DNA of 64,000 nt. It comes from Zygnema circumcarinatum. Lineage: Eukaryota > Streptophyta > Zygnematophyceae > Zygnematales > Zygnemataceae. Under the pieces are notes generated by a model. The model worked only from the letters and a program-made list of their open reading frames with translations. It made no database searches and had not been told where the DNA came from. Positions 39,801 to 52,810 of this stretch are shown in pieces (position 1 is the first letter of the stretch; each line of letters opens with the position of its first letter). The translations under genes and the position numbers were made by a program. The stretch is from positions 4,759,631-4,823,630 of the forward strand of contig CM074805.1 in assembly GCA_037447605.1 (NCBI GenBank), read 5' to 3'.

Positions 39801-42800
39801 CAGGAAACGGTACTTCGGCAAGGCAAGGTGGAGGGGAGAATGAAAAGCCCACAGAGGATGCTGAGAGGAACATGGCTATTTTTGAAGCAGAGATGAAGCA
39901 CGAGGATGATGGCTTGGAAGCTGCTCTGGAGAGTTTCCAGGAAGGTGAACCTCCTGTTCTGACCGTTGAATCCAGTGGGACGGTCGACATGTGCATGAAA
40001 GAAACCTGCTTTACTGAGGGCACAGAGATGGAAGCTACGAAGTTGGCGGATACAGATAAGGGTGAGGAAGTAGTTCAATATTTACAGAAGATTGTGACCG
40101 ATGACAAGCGACATGGAGAACCGGCTTCTAGAAGCAGTGCGTTTTTAATGGTAGGTGATGTAGTAAGGAAGGACGGAGATAGCAGGGAAAGGCAGGAGCC
40201 TAAAGCCCAGGAAATTTTATGTAATGCAAACCTATCTGACGATCCAACACCACTCCTTCATTACGTGAGCGAGTCTTCACATACTGTTGTTGAAATCCCT
40301 TGCAATCCGACCCAAGTTTCAAGGCTTGATCCTTCCATGGTGTTCGGAATGCAGACCAGCCAAACAGGTTGGGCAGACTCGTCAACCGAAAGCTTCCTTC
40401 AAAACTCTCCGTTTCAAGAAAAGGAAGCCAATGTATGGAAAAATTCAGACTTCGACTCTTTATGCGAAGGGGACGATCAAAGAGGAAGATTCAGGCAGGG
40501 TTCGAGGGAAGCTGTTGATGGTCCGCTTTTTGGGGAGGAGGTGGAGAGGTCGGTTGCAGTGGAAGTGCACGTTTGGAAATCCAAAAGCATCGCAAGTTCT
40601 GCAGTGGAGAAAAGTCCTCCTAGTCAAGTTAGTGGAGAAACCCAGCTTGTAAACCCAATTCCAAATTTGAGTGAGATAGGCTCTGCCACGAATTCCCTGC
40701 ACTGCTCAGTCGGAATTGGAACCACTTCTCTCCCTTTTCCTGCTCAGCTTGACATTCAGCAGACCAAGGCATTTGATGCGGGGTCTATTTCTGCAATGTT
40801 GGCACATTCTCCTATTCATTCCTCCGTGGATCAGATGAATGGGTTCTCGGAGCATGCACAGAAATCTACTGCAGGAGTGGTGGTTACCTCACCTCTACCT
40901 GCATCAGCTCGGTCCAATCTTCTTCCAGGTTTGCAGAAAGTAGACGAAGTCAGAGAGGAAGGAGGGGTTTTCGAGACCCATCTCCCAGACAAGCGGATTT
41001 CCTGCTCACCAAATTCTTCGTCGCCCAGAACGATAGAGCGGCTGAACCCAGCATTTAAAGTATGGGGTTTACCCATACAATCAGGAGCTGGGCATCCACC
41101 TGAGTTTAGCCGTGCAAATAGGAGTGGAGTTCATCCCTTGACTTCAAATATAACTAACAACGAGTCATCTCAAAACATTCAAAATCCGTTTTTGCAGTAT
41201 CCTCATGAGGGTCTCCCACCCTGTAATGACTCTCCAAGAATCTCTTCTGGGGTTTTCAATGCTGAGAGTCTCGCAAGTGAAGGGATGAGGCAGAGAATAG
41301 ATTCGTCGACTCACTTGAGACATGATGTAGGGCACGTTGTAGGAGTGGGTTCAGTAGACAACGGCTGGAAAAAGATGGGAGCAGTAGTGGGGAGAAGAGA
41401 GGGGGAGGTGAGCAAGCAGACTTATTCATGCGCCACCGCCGGAGCCCAAAATAAGGAGGAAAGGACTGCCATATTAGAGGAAAAAGTGACTTCGCTAAAA
41501 GCAAATGTTTCGGAGCTTCGGGAGCAACTTCAGCAGCAGGAGGCTAGAGATTGGCAGTGGCTTCAAGCAGCCGTTCAATGTTCCCAGACCCTAACTGAAG
41601 GACTAAATGAAAGGAATCTTCTGTTTGGAAACGTTTGCTTAGGACAGAATGTAGGGCTGCAAGTAATTGAAATCCAATTGGCAGCAAGGCAGGCTCAGAG
41701 GCAGCAGCAGTGGCAGCTGGTGAAGCAGGCGGAGGCAGAAATCACAAAGCAGGAGCTCATTCTGAAGGTGCTGAAGACAGACCAACCGCACAGTACTACG
41801 AAGGATTTGCAAAGCTCAGTTGGCAACAGGCAGCTGCAGGAAAGCTTTCTACCTGTGAGAAGTGGGGATCAAAGTCAAAGTCAACAAGGAGAGGCAGCCA
41901 AACACCAGAAAGTGCAGGCACATGTGGGGCAGATGCATCCTCAGTTACAAGCCAATAATCTGCAGGTGGGTCATGGACAGGAGAGGTCTCTGCAGGCAGT
42001 ATTGCCCATTCCGAAGGTAGGGATACAGAACAATGCAGCCGTGCAGATGGCAGAGCGGCAATTCTATGACTGGCCTCAGCTTCTGCCTAAAGTTCAGAAT
42101 TGTACGCCGCACTTGGTCCATTCAGGGACCCTTCAGCAGGAACAACAGTCGGAGCTTCAAATGCAGCATAGAAACACGCAGCAGGGACAGCAGCTTCCCT
42201 TGCACCTGCTCCAGTTCTGCGAGCAGCAGCAGTTCCCTGAGCAGAACTCCCTCCCTCCCTCCCTTGTTATGCAGCAGCAAAGGCAATCACACTCACTTTA
42301 CCATCATCACCAGCAGCAGTCAGTGCAGGCATTATATCAGCAGCAGCAGCAGCAGTTGCCGGTGCAGGCATTACATCAGTCGCAGCAGCAGCAAGTGGGT
42401 TTGCAACAGTGCACTCAGCAGCAGCAGGAGGAATTGGTCCCACATCACTTGAACAAGCAGCAAGTTGAACTACCAGCACATCTCTTACAACAGCAACAGC
42501 AAAGCCTTCTTTATGAGCATCTCGAGCAGCAGAGGCTGGCAAGATTCATGCAGCAACAAGCTGTTGCAGGGAAACTTAAGCAGCTGCAAGAACAACGCGC
42601 CCATGAACTGAATAAACTGCAAACTGAGGTCCAATCCCAGAAGTCTAGAGAATATTTTCAGAATTCGCAAGGGCTGAGTCTCCTACAGAAGCAAAGCTCT
42701 GCAAGTCCACAAATAGGGCTTGAAAGAATGGCTTCTTCTCCTTATAATGTACCGTTCTCCCATGGTATATCCTTGAACCCTTCCTTACTTGCATCTCCTC

Positions 42801-44111
42801 AAGCCCCTCCTCAACATGCTAGCACGAATGATGGATCCATGGGGCATACGTCCTTTGTCAATCCAATGAAAGGACCGAGCCCTAATCGTTTGGAGTCAAA
42901 TCATTGGCGACGATATTCAACCGTTACTGCGCAGCATCCCCCTATTCAGCAGCATGGGACAAGCCGGAGGAGGAGTTTGCCGATAAAGGATTGGTTCAAA
43001 GTATTTGCAAAGACCCAAAGCTTATCTTGCTGTGAGGGAGAGACAGATCAAAATCAAATCTCTGAACAGACGAGCCTTTCGTTGTCCGGTGTCAGACTCG
43101 GAAACGATGTTCCACCCAATCTGTGGTGGAAAAGGCTGCAGAACAGTAAAGGAAACGATTCTGTTGACTTGTCTGAAGGAGAAGGAAAGTCAGATTCCAA
43201 GGAGGAGAATTGTGGCTTGAGTGCTTGCATTCCAATTAAGTGTGTAGCATACACTTTTCGGAAAAACGGAGTCTTGAAACTAGCTCGAGTTCCTGTATGT
43301 GGGCTCTCTGTTCCAGACGTTTTGGGCCCAATGAGTCGGTTTGCAGAGCTTAGTGGGAGGGAGGACGACCCATTAGCCCTATTGAAGGAGTGCAGAGCTA
43401 TGCTTATAGCTATGGCTACTATGGACGTAAAAGTGAATGCAGGAAGGCTGACCAGGGCACCGCAAATAGATAGAAGTGTTTGTCACTGTAAGCTGCAAGG
43501 GTGTGCTCTTTGCAGCACTATCACATGGATAAGGCTCGTCTCTCCTCAGAGTAAAGTAGAGCAGCCCAAAAGCGGCTCGCAGATTCTTCCAGAAGGAGCT
43601 CTGCAGATTTTTGCTGAAATTTCTACTCCCAAGGTAGTCGTGCCCGAGTGGCTTCAGAAACTCGCACTCGATAGTGCGGAGGTTGCACGGCAGAAAGGGA
43701 GGGAGCAGCAGGGGGAAGAGAGGGGAGAGCTGCAGGTGGTAGTGGGAGGTGGGAGGGAGAGTGCGTCTATTGAAGTCGACCAAGCCGGAGAAAGTGGTGC
43801 CATTCTCTTGAGCTCGTCGAGGAGTATCAATGGGCCCAATTTTTCTGATCAAGGCCTGGGGGTAGGTCTGTGAACACCTGCTGGTTTGTTATGTGAAGTC
43901 TGTGTTTATGGGTCCCCATGTGCATGTTCCTTTGCAGAAAGAGATGTTAAATGTTTCGGTTCTTTCCGTTTTGCTGATGCAGATGGAGGGGCAGACTGCT
44001 GGAAGTTTTGACTGTCGAGAGTCTGTCGTTTCTGGAGGTGCGAAGCAGGTAGAATTTTTGAATGGAATCTTTATGGCACAGCTCAAGAAGCTTAAATGTC
44101 CTCCTGGTTAA
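36824..44111 (+). CDS. giant multi-PHD, Q-rich nuclear protein (tandem DPF-type PHD fingers)
   Basis: Exons 36824-38574 and 38800-43861, then probably 43983-44111 (TAA). Without the last splice, translation runs on to TGA at 43871-43873. Length is about 2,270-2,310 residues. The N-terminal third is basic (KRRKRRK) with a 21-residue tandem repeat containing SLEEMMR. A first PHD (CAVC, CWKC, EHLTC, CQEC; residues about 545-592) straddles intron 1. Two directly adjacent PHDs follow (about 707-812: CAACGG..CMKCGKGYHDSC..CSSC and CETC..CGVCDKGFHKPC..CPHC), the layout of double-PHD readers in DPF/MOZ proteins. A fourth PHD-like finger has CQIC, CSICEGLLHVPC. Residues encoded by 41450-42640 form a coiled coil plus long Gln-rich runs. 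Likely a histone-tail reader in a chromatin complex. It may relate to the triple-PHD subunits of plant SWI/SNF complexes; that is inference. Confidence 0.85.
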
Positions 44112-46330
44112 CGTGGTGGAGATTGGAGAGCATGAACATACTGAAGGAATGCATGCGATGAAGGAGGGGAAAGAACGAGTTGGAAACAGAGCGAGGAATG
44201 AGGAAGTTGAGAGCGAGAGGAGGAAGATCATAAAAAACTGGAAAGCAGCTGCTCTGATAAGACAGACATCGGGAAAGGAGAGGCTCAGTCCCTCGGCAGT
44301 GGAAGTTTGTCATGTCGAACAGAGCATGGAGGCAGAATAGTAGAGGGCAGAAGCGGATCAGAGAAGGGAGGGAGAGGATGGTAGCCCCAGTTTGAAGAGA
44401 CTGCAGGGACAAGCTGCCTTGGAGCAGATAATGTCCCCACAAGGAGAAGGAAAGGGTGGTTATATACCGAGGAGAGCACTTAGCTGCAGGCAGAGCCACA
44501 ATGGCCCTCTTCCTCCTCCTTGTTTTGGAAAGCAGGCTTTTTGGGCCTGCAAAAGAAACGTGCCGTGAGAGAGAGACCGAGCTACGCTAACTTGTTTCGC
44601 ATCTACGAGCTGCCAAAGCTGTAAGAGTGGGACGTTAGTGGTAGGGAGATGGAGAGGGGGAGGAGAGGGAAAGGGAAGGCGACAGGTGTGGCGGCATCGT
44701 CAGTGTGCGGTTTGGGACTAATTATAAAATATAATAGACGGGGGGGTAATAGGGGGGTGGGTAAACTTCCACTGCTTTTTCTTTGGGATTGCGTTCTTTT
44801 TTTTCTATTAACTCAAATAGGAGGAGGTTGACGCGGCCTTTTCTGTATTGGTTGGCAATATTGATTATTAGTCACGGTTTAGGTTTATTTGGAGGTTAAA
44901 TTAACCGGCTGAGAAGTATAGGTTTCGGTTGTCAACAAAGGCAAACCGAGAGGTTGATTTTGAAAGTCTTCATCGGAGGACTCGGAGAATAGCCCTTCTC
45001 CCCTCCCCACTTTTTCTTTTTTTTTTGGTTGCCTTCAAGTTAGCAGCAGCACACGGGAAGCCGGGCTGCCCGAAATGGAAACGTTTAGCCATCTCTGATA
45101 ACCTTACATGGAGGCTACGGAGCTTTGCTACAGTTAAATACAGGTTCCCCTTCCAATTTTGTAATTATTGAAAACCGCAGCTGGTGGAATAACTTTTTAA
45201 TAACAAAGATAATGACATTTTGCTACTTTATATTCGGCACTACTTTGTCAATATGCGATGCTCTATGTCCAACGGTTTTTTCTTCTTGTCAAATGTACTT
45301 TTCTTCTGCATTGCAGAAGGGGGTTTGTTGTTGGAGACATATGTGAACCTAAAAGAAAGGTAAAATCAGAACCCTTGTGTGGAAAACCTGCGCTTTTGCG
45401 ATCTTGAAAGTTTGGGTTTTTGTCATCTGCACAGTGGGTGCAAATGGGGTAAAGGAGGCACACTCTCGCGTACAGCTGCACCTCTGTTTACAGATTCAAA
45501 CCTCTGCTTGTCGCCGACATATAGGAGGAGGCTTGCTGGGCTTAGGGCTGCTCGGGAGATGACCCATGTTCAGAAGCATTTGCCTATAACTGACCTATAA
45601 AACTTCCATTACGATATATAATTGTGAAAATTCATGAAAATTCAAGATCAAAACAATCATATGTCTTCAAAAGGGGACCCTCTCCCAAAAGAAATTAAAC
45701 AGGCCCAGGGCCCAGGCCTGCCCCGCTACGGGGCGGGCCGCCCGCCATGGCTCTCTCCCGATGTGGGCAAGAAGGCGCCGCCCAACCGGGCTTCCTTCCT
45801 CTTTAGTGTGGGGCGGAGGAGGGCTGGTTTCCGCTTCAGATGGCTTTCTGCGGGTACAGAAAAAAGTTTTTATGTGTTCGGCGGGCAGTACGAAAAAAAA
45901 TTGGGGAAAAAAATGTTCTACTATTACAATTTTTTAGTCCGTTACGTCGAGGAATGTTTTAGGTCAACCCGCTTCAACGGTCAGATTTCGGTCACAGAAA
46001 AAAATATAAATTTTGCTTCTATTTTTAATTACGTTTTTGTAGGGCCGTTTTCGCGTCCGCAGTACAGTAACAACCTAAACCAGCATCGTCTAATCAGATA
46101 TCGCCACGTGTAAACTATGTCCACGTGGCAAATTGGCATTGGAACAAGACTGTAGTAATACGCCTGCAACGGAAAAAGGCCTTTAGGGTTTAAAATTGCA
46201 ACCGCGTCTGGCATTTTCCCTCGCCCTTCCTCTCCCTCTCCCTCTCCCGCTCCTCCTTTCTCTCTCCCTCGCCCTCTCCCTCTCCCCCTTTCTCCCTCTC
46301 TCCCTCTCCCCCTGTCTCTCTACCTGCACT
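44112..46330. other. intergenic region and ORP3 promoter
   Basis: No supported exon. Two open frames (44062-44340 and 45634-46113) lack family similarity. A GC-rich hairpin-prone block lies at 45700-45750 (GCCCCGCTACGGGGCGGGC). The promoter proper holds a palindromic ERSE-like pair (46090-46142), a telo-box-like TTTAGGGTTTA (46183-46193) and a CT-rich leader (46215-46322). Confidence 0.55.
46090..46142. promoter_or_regulatory. palindromic ERSE pair upstream of ORP3-like gene
   Basis: Left half CTAAT (46090-46094), nine bases, CCACG (46104-46108): one mismatch to CCAAT-N9-CCACG. Right half CGTGG (46124-46128), nine bases, ATTGG (46138-46142): perfect in reverse orientation. The pair sits about 190 bp upstream of the ATG, with the same inward-facing layout and almost the same spacing as at 9227-9280. 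Confidence 0.7.
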
Positions 46331-49300
46331 ATGGCCGGGGACGAGAAGAAGAAGGGCATTTTTGGAATGTTTGGAACTCGGTTTTCCACGATCAGCCATG
46401 GCATTCAAGACGCCGGCCACTCCGTTGTGAACGGAATCCGTCAGTAAGCACTAAACTGGAACTGAAACTGAAACTGGAACTGGCTGCCAATCCTGCTTTC
46501 ATTTGTTAGCTGAAAACGAGTCTGGACCGATCCTTTCTGTCGGTTGCTTCTTGGACGATGCAATGCACTCCAATCCTTCACCTTTTTTTTTTGCAATTGT
46601 TTCTGCTTTTTTGTGGTTTGATTTCTCATTTTGATTTGTTGCTTCAAACAGAAGTTAGGGTTATGATGTCATGGCTTTCTTGATCTTGACTTGTCGGCAT
46701 TCTGTCAAAAGCTTGTTTAAATCTGATTGGTTTACTGATTAATTAAGATATCGAAACGTTCTTCTTATCTTTCTTTCTTTCTTTTTGGTGTTATTCCTGC
46801 AGCCTCGGCGGTAGTGAAAACATCGAAGTGGTGAATCCTGAGGGAGGTGAGAATGATGCGGAGGAGGAAGCCAAGAGAGGCCGCTTCAAGAAAGAAGTAA
46901 GCGGAATGGAGCCTCATTCCTTTCGCACTCGAGTGCAATGTGTGTTTTGGGATGTCTCTCTCCCTCTCTCTCTTGCTTTCGCTCTCCTCTCTCTCTCTTT
47001 CACCAGCCTTCCCTCTCTCTCTCTCTTTCTCTCTATAACTTACACTTTTGCCATGTTGCTCGCTCCTTCCTCTCTCTTCCCTTTTCAATGCCTTTTCCCC
47101 TCTCTCTGCCTCTCCCACTCTTTCCCCGAGTCTCCTTTTGGAGGGAGGGCAGTTTTTTAAGTAGTTTCAAAACCAGCCCTATCTCACATTGTGCACGTTG
47201 TCTTCCAGGAGCGGGACGGTTATTTTAAGATGATGTCAAAGTACATCGGAGCTGATGTCACCTCCATGGTCACATTGCCTGTCATCATTTTTGAGCCAAT
47301 GACGATGCTGCAGAAAATGGCAGAGGTACTTTCTTTACTGTTTTTGATTTTCGCAGTCTTTGGCTTATTCAGTTTCAAGTCAAAGATACTGAAGGAAGGT
47401 GGGGTTATATGGAGCGTGTTTCCGCTTGTGCTTTATCACGTGCCACTTGTTTGTGATTTTTGGTACGTACATTTTGCTTCTTTTCCTTTTTTGAAGTTTC
47501 TAAAGGTCTGCTTTTCTGTTCAAAAAAAAGTCATGATGTATCCAGTCAGCACCTGAGAATACTTCTGTTTGCTACCGATTTGAGTTCAGCTAATGGAGTA
47601 TTCAGAACTCCTCAACGAGGCTGACAAAACAGACGACCCAACAATGCGGATGGTGTATGCCGGTGCGTATTTTATGCTCAGGTTCCTTGATAGCGTAGCC
47701 ATATGGCTAAGTGCCTTTTTTCTCTCTCTTTGTTTGCCTGCTATTTGTGTACCTCCACGTACGGATCTTCGTTGCGAATCTTAGCTTCACAAACTGGTCG
47801 ATAATTCAACTTTGGGATCAAAATCTCATTTTTATTATCTGATTGTTTTTTTTGGGTTTTTGTCGACCTGTCTCCATTGTAGTGTGTTGGGCTGTTTCCG
47901 TTTATTATGCCTATCAACGGACATGGAAGCCATTCAACCCTATTCTGGGGGAGACCTACGAATTGGCTAACCACAACGGCGTTAGTTTTTTAGCAGAGCA
48001 GGTCTGTTTACTGAAGCGTTTCATCATCCGTGACTTTTTTTGCAGTTTGCACGGCATAGACTAGTTTTAATTCTAAAGCACTTAGGAAGTGGATGCATGC
48101 TAGAAAGAGACAGAAAGAATGTAAGGAAGTGGTTGTTTGCTCGCGATGACATTCTCAATCTTATTGGGTTTGCAGGTCAGCCACCACCCTCCTATGAGTG
48201 CGGGCCATGCAGAAAACGAGCACTTCACGTATGACTGCACATCGAAGTTAAAGACCAAATTTTTAGGGAACTCACTTGATGTGTACCCTGTTGGAAGGTG
48301 TGTGCTCATGCACACTTGCACTCATTCACTTACACAGTTCAAAGAAGTGGTGAATTATGAACCCTATCTTTTTCTCTCTTTAACTCTCACTATCTCTCTC
48401 ATGCACAGGACACGAGTAGTGTTGAAGCGAACAGGACACGAGTTAGATCTGGTGCCACCTCCAACGAAGGTGCACAATCTCATCTTTGGTCGAACGTGGG
48501 TAGATTCTCCCGGAGACATGGTTTTGACCAATACAACAACGGGGGATAAGGTTGTGCTTTACTTTCAACCTTGTGGCTGGTTGGGGTAAGGTTTAAACCT
48601 TCTCTATTTTTATATGCACCTGGGAGGCAACGGTTGGAACATGAATCGACTACATTGATTGAGAAAAGCATCTGTGAAAATTACGATGGGCAGTAGCTAT
48701 AATGTTTTCGAAGCACTATTCAGCCCTAGTGTGGATACGGAAGTTTGTGAAGTCTTACTATTTTCTGGCTCTGCTGTCATTGCAGATCCGGTAGGTATGA
48801 GGTAGATGGGTATGTTTACAATGCAGCGGAGGAGCCGCAGATGTTGATTACTGGCAAATGGAATTCCTCATTGAGCTGCCAACCCTGCGATATTGAGGGT
48901 GAACCTATCGAAGGAACAAAATTGCTTGAGGTACCTCACATTTGCTCATATGTTGCACTGCATTCTGGTTTTGAGAGAGGGCAATAGGCGAGAGAAAAGG
49001 AGAGAGCGAGCGGTTGTCGGGCAGCAGGGAAAAGGGAGAAGGGAGAAAATGGATGGGGTTGCACGAGGAAGTGGGAGTGGAGGGAGTCAGGGAGGGATAG
49101 GCAGGGGGAGTGTGGAGGAAAAGGGGGGTGGGACGGTTGGACCAGTAGAGGAGACGGGGGAAGTTGGAAGGTGAAGGGAATTTGAGAATGAGATGGAGAC
49201 GGTATGGAGAACGGGTGTAAAAGGAGAGAGGACAATGCTGAAGAGCAGAGTAGAGAGAGAGAGGTAGAGAGGGGATGGAGGCATGAGTACATGCCGGGCG

Positions 49301-50442
49301 GGCGGGGGGAGGCATGAATTCACGCACCTACTGGATTAATCGAGTTCGAAATGGTTAAACACCAGATTACTTATAATCTTTCTTCATTCGTAGGTTGTCG
49401 TTCTTTATATAAACAAGCTACTTAAACAAGCCTGCTACTTTATTTTTTTGCGGTGGACTTCCGCAAAGCATATTATCTTTTAGAAAGCCGAATGTCTGAG
49501 GACGTACTGTTGTGAACCTTCAGCAATCATGTCCACCCGTTGTTCTTTCCCTATTTCTTTTGATCGTTTCTAGCCAGAAACGGATCACTATCTATAGGAT
49601 CCTTAACTCGCAGACATCGATATTCTGAGGAAATATCGGTTTTGTCTGGCTTTGCGTCTCATGGCTGGACTTTCCGCTGCCTCTTGAAGGCTTTCTCCAA
49701 ATCTCATATCTTACAAGGCGCTGCTCTTCTGTTTTCCTCATGTATTCAGGTGTGGAGAGTAGCGGATGCTCCAAAGAATGACAAGTTTCAATATACACAC
49801 TTTGCCCACAAGATCAACAGCTTTGAGACAGCTCCCAGAGGGCTCTTGCAGTCAGATTCACGTTTGCGACCTGATCGGTTTTCTCTCGAGCACGGAGATA
49901 TGATGAAGGCAGGCCTCGAGAAAGCTCGGTCAGCATACCTTCCTTCCGTCCTTCCTTCCTTTATTGCTGTTAGTGGGAAGTTGTGTTTTGGGTGGCTTCA
50001 CATGTACGAGGTGACGTTATCAAGCGATTGAATGAGAATGATTGCCTTGATTGTTGTCCAACAAACCCTAAAATTTTGGTAACGCCTTGGAAGCATTCCT
50101 GTGTGTTGTGCGTTTTATGAGTGAAGAGGGAGCTGGTATTGGCATCGCAGGCTGGAGGAGAGGCAGCGGGCGGAGAAAAGGGAAAGAGAGAAGCAGGGCA
50201 AGTCCTTCGCTCCCAAGTGGTTTGAGCTGTCGGGAGAGGTCGTGGACAGCCCTTGGAATGACACTCTTGAAGTGTATAACTTCAAACCCGCCTACAACGA
50301 ATATCGGGAGAGAGCCGTAAAGGAAGCTTCTGCTGTGGATCCGTCAAAGCTACATTTCTGTCCATGGCAGTTTGATGTGGATGAGGTGGTAGTGGGCGAG
50401 GCGGAAGTCACAACAGGCATCGTGGCAAACAAGGAGGATTAG
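46331..50442 (+). CDS. oxysterol-binding protein-related protein, ORP3A-like
   Basis: Ten exons: 46331-46443, 46803-46896, 47209-47325, 47590-47662, 47883-48001, 48176-48297, 48409-48585, 48786-48930, 49750-49928, 50151-50442 (TAG). 476 residues; Arabidopsis ORP3A is 457. The N-terminus [10 protein letters not shown] is followed by INPEGG-like [17 protein letters not shown], then the ORD domain: [37 protein letters not shown], the signature EQVSHHPP (171-178, split by an intron), [55 protein letters not shown] and KWFELSGE. There is no PH or FFAT motif, as in short plant ORPs. The ORD binds sterol or phosphatidylinositol phosphates and moves lipid between membranes; ORP3A localises at the ER in Arabidopsis. 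Intron 8 (48931-49749) holds a GA-rich stretch. Confident assignment. Confidence 0.95.
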
Positions 50443-52296
50443 AGGCATCTTCTCTCATACCTCGATTGCAGCTGAGGGAGGAGTAACCCATTAGTGGAAC
50501 GGATCTCCCTCTCTCCCTCTCTCTGCCTCTCTCTCTTTCAGAGAGTCTCATCCTCTGAGCCGTTTGCACTTACCTCTACGCCCCTGGTTCCTGGAAGAAG
50601 AGGAGGGCTTCCAGTGGGGCGGGTCTCTCTCCAGCGGTCGTAGATTCGACCTTACCATTCTATGGTTAGATTTATAAGGGCCCGACATGGTATAGCGGAC
50701 ATCGAAGCTGAAAATAGAAGAATTGGGTGCGAGGGCAGCCTTTTCTGTAAGCAGCAGCAGCGCAAAGGGAAAGAGAGGCGGCGAAGGTAGCATTTTTCTG
50801 ACCTTCTGGGAATATGAAAGAGGGTTTGTATCCTAGTGGGTCCTGTGGTCTCTCTGCGTGAGTCTGAATCTTAGTGGTTCCTTTGGTCTCTCTTTTAGTG
50901 TGGGTGAGTGTAGGCAGTGTAAAGGTAGTGAACATATGGAGCTTCCTCTTATGGCGTGTACAGGAATTGGCTGTTCCGTTTAGGACCCCCCGTGGGACTC
51001 TCATGTTGGAGCAATTGTTCCCTTTGGTTTATTTGGGCACATTGAATCATGCATGATGTCATTGCTACGTTACATTCCATGAGGTCATGTCTTGTCGCGT
51101 CATGTCACATCCCCTCATTGCTATGCCATGTCCATTCATGGTCAATAATGAGAGGTTACGGAAGGTTAAACACTCAAACAATGCCAAATCTATTTCCTCT
51201 CAGTACTAAATGAAATTTATAAAACCAATTATTACAAAAGCGAACTGACGGTACTTAGTGGCCTATCAAGTCTTAACCACTCGCCAGAGGGGGCAGGATC
51301 CTCCTCTTGAGACCTCCCTCATGGCCCTGCTATCGATACACACTGTTAAAAATTTGAGGAATGATTTGGCATCGATTTCACAATCGCGATGATGTGGTAA
51401 AATGTACATGGACAAACCCAACAACATGGGGAACCACGAGGAGGAACTGGCCACAGAGGGGTTTGGCTGCCGTGTACAGAGGCCCACCGCGGTCGACGGC
51501 TGCAAGCCGACGTGGCACCAGCCGCACACGTGGCGTCGAGACTATCCCTGGGCGGCCAGGTGGCAAGTCGCGATTGGACAGATCATCGCGTTTTTGCTGT
51601 TATCTCACCTCGGACGTCTATCACGACAACAACGTCAGCACGATCTGCCACGTTACAGGCAGCGATCCCGTACGGTCGCAGATCTCCTTTCCACCTTCCA
51701 CGAAGCTTCTTCGAAAAAAACGAGAAGAAAAATGGCATCTCTTTTTTCTTCAAAATGTGCGAATCCCATGATTGCTCAGCGCTGTCGCGTCACGTTCACG
51801 TTTACGAACCCAGATTTTCCCAATTTCCTGCTTTACCAGCTCCGTGTGGCGAGACTGATACGCAGTTATTCTGACACAGAGTGTGATCCCGTACGGATCG
51901 AACCTTGGACCCACAAAAATCTTTCGCCGATTTTGCCGATGGTTCCGAGGTAGCGCGACAACTGGCCACGTGTCAGCCCGACCACGTGGTTGCCTCCCGT
52001 GGCCCCCTCTGGGCGCGGAGGGGTCCCACGTGACGCCGCTCATTGGCCGAGGCCACGAAACCGACAAACAGACTGCAGAACTCTCATTGGCGGACAGAGG
52101 GTTTCCGCTCTCTGATTGGTCCATTTGGGCCGTAGGCGAGGTAAGGGCGGTTGACTGTTCGTACAAAACTCTGTCGGCTACAAGAGCAAGAGCAAAGATT
52201 GTCTGCTAGCGCTTTGGAAAGCTCGCGGAGGGGCGCCGCTTCCGCCTCCCCGTACGGACAATGATTGACTGTACGAACACACCCTAGACGACAATG
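50443..52296. other. intergenic region rich in ACGTG and CCGTAC motifs
   Basis: 3' flank of ORP3, then from about 51400 a GC-richer stretch with several CCACGTG/ACGTGG motifs (51533, 51969, 51980, 52026) and a near-ERSE (AGGTGG-N9-ATTGG at 51558-51577). Open frames up to 183 codons (51402-51953) show no family similarity and look like chance in GC-rich DNA. Confidence 0.5.
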
Positions 52297-52758
52297 CAGT
52301 AGACCCCCCCAATATTTTCGCCCCTCTTATTTTCGCTACCCAATATTTTCGGGTAGTGATATTTCCACCCCTTTTTTGGATCCAAACACCCCTTCCCGGC
52401 CGGGCAGATTTCAAAAAGGATTAAAAACGGAAAATGCTTTTTTCACACCTTTTTGGAATCGATACCACCCTCCATCGGCAGATTTTATTTCTGCGAAACA
52501 AGGAAAATAATAACCCGTCACCCTATTTTGAATATCCCGCCTACCTGAATTTTTTTTCACGCGTGCGGTCAATCGCAGCCGTCGATTCCCTCGCAGATCC
52601 CAACACGACAGATCAATATTTGATCGGCAGCCGGGCTCGGTCACAGCGCATGGCACGTGTCCACGTATCCCGCCAAAGTCCTCTCAAAAGTTTGTCCGTA
52701 CAAATGTCATACGGTCGCAACCTGAGGAACCCAAAATTTCGTACATTGAGATCTTAGA

Positions 52759-52810
52759 CCAATCACAAATTTCCACGTCAAAAATGTAGCACGTGGCAGA
52801 TGTTGATTGG
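52759..52810. promoter_or_regulatory. palindromic double ERSE in the core of the foldback element
   Basis: CCAAT (52759-52763), nine bases, CCACG (52773-52777), then CGTGG (52792-52796), nine bases, ATTGG (52806-52810). Both halves are perfect. The module sits in the unique centre between the two inverted-repeat arms. Confidence 0.7.

Noticed and set aside
44062-44340. 92-codon charged frame after the multi-PHD gene
   Set aside because: Could not be joined in phase to the preceding exon by a plausible intron; left out of the gene model.
45634-46113. 159-codon open frame upstream of ORP3
   Set aside because: Mixed GC-rich then AT-rich composition, no homology, overlaps the ORP3 promoter elements.
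48905-49327. 140-codon minus-strand Ser/Pro/Leu frame
   Set aside because: Lies in the GA-rich ORP3 intron 8; low complexity only.
51402-51953. 183-codon open frame on + strand
   Set aside because: No family similarity, overlapping open frames in all phases, GC-rich motif-dense promoter-like DNA.
52021-52050. Another CACGTG plus ATTGG pair
   Set aside because: Spacing and core differ (CGTGA, eight bases), so it is not counted as an ERSE.
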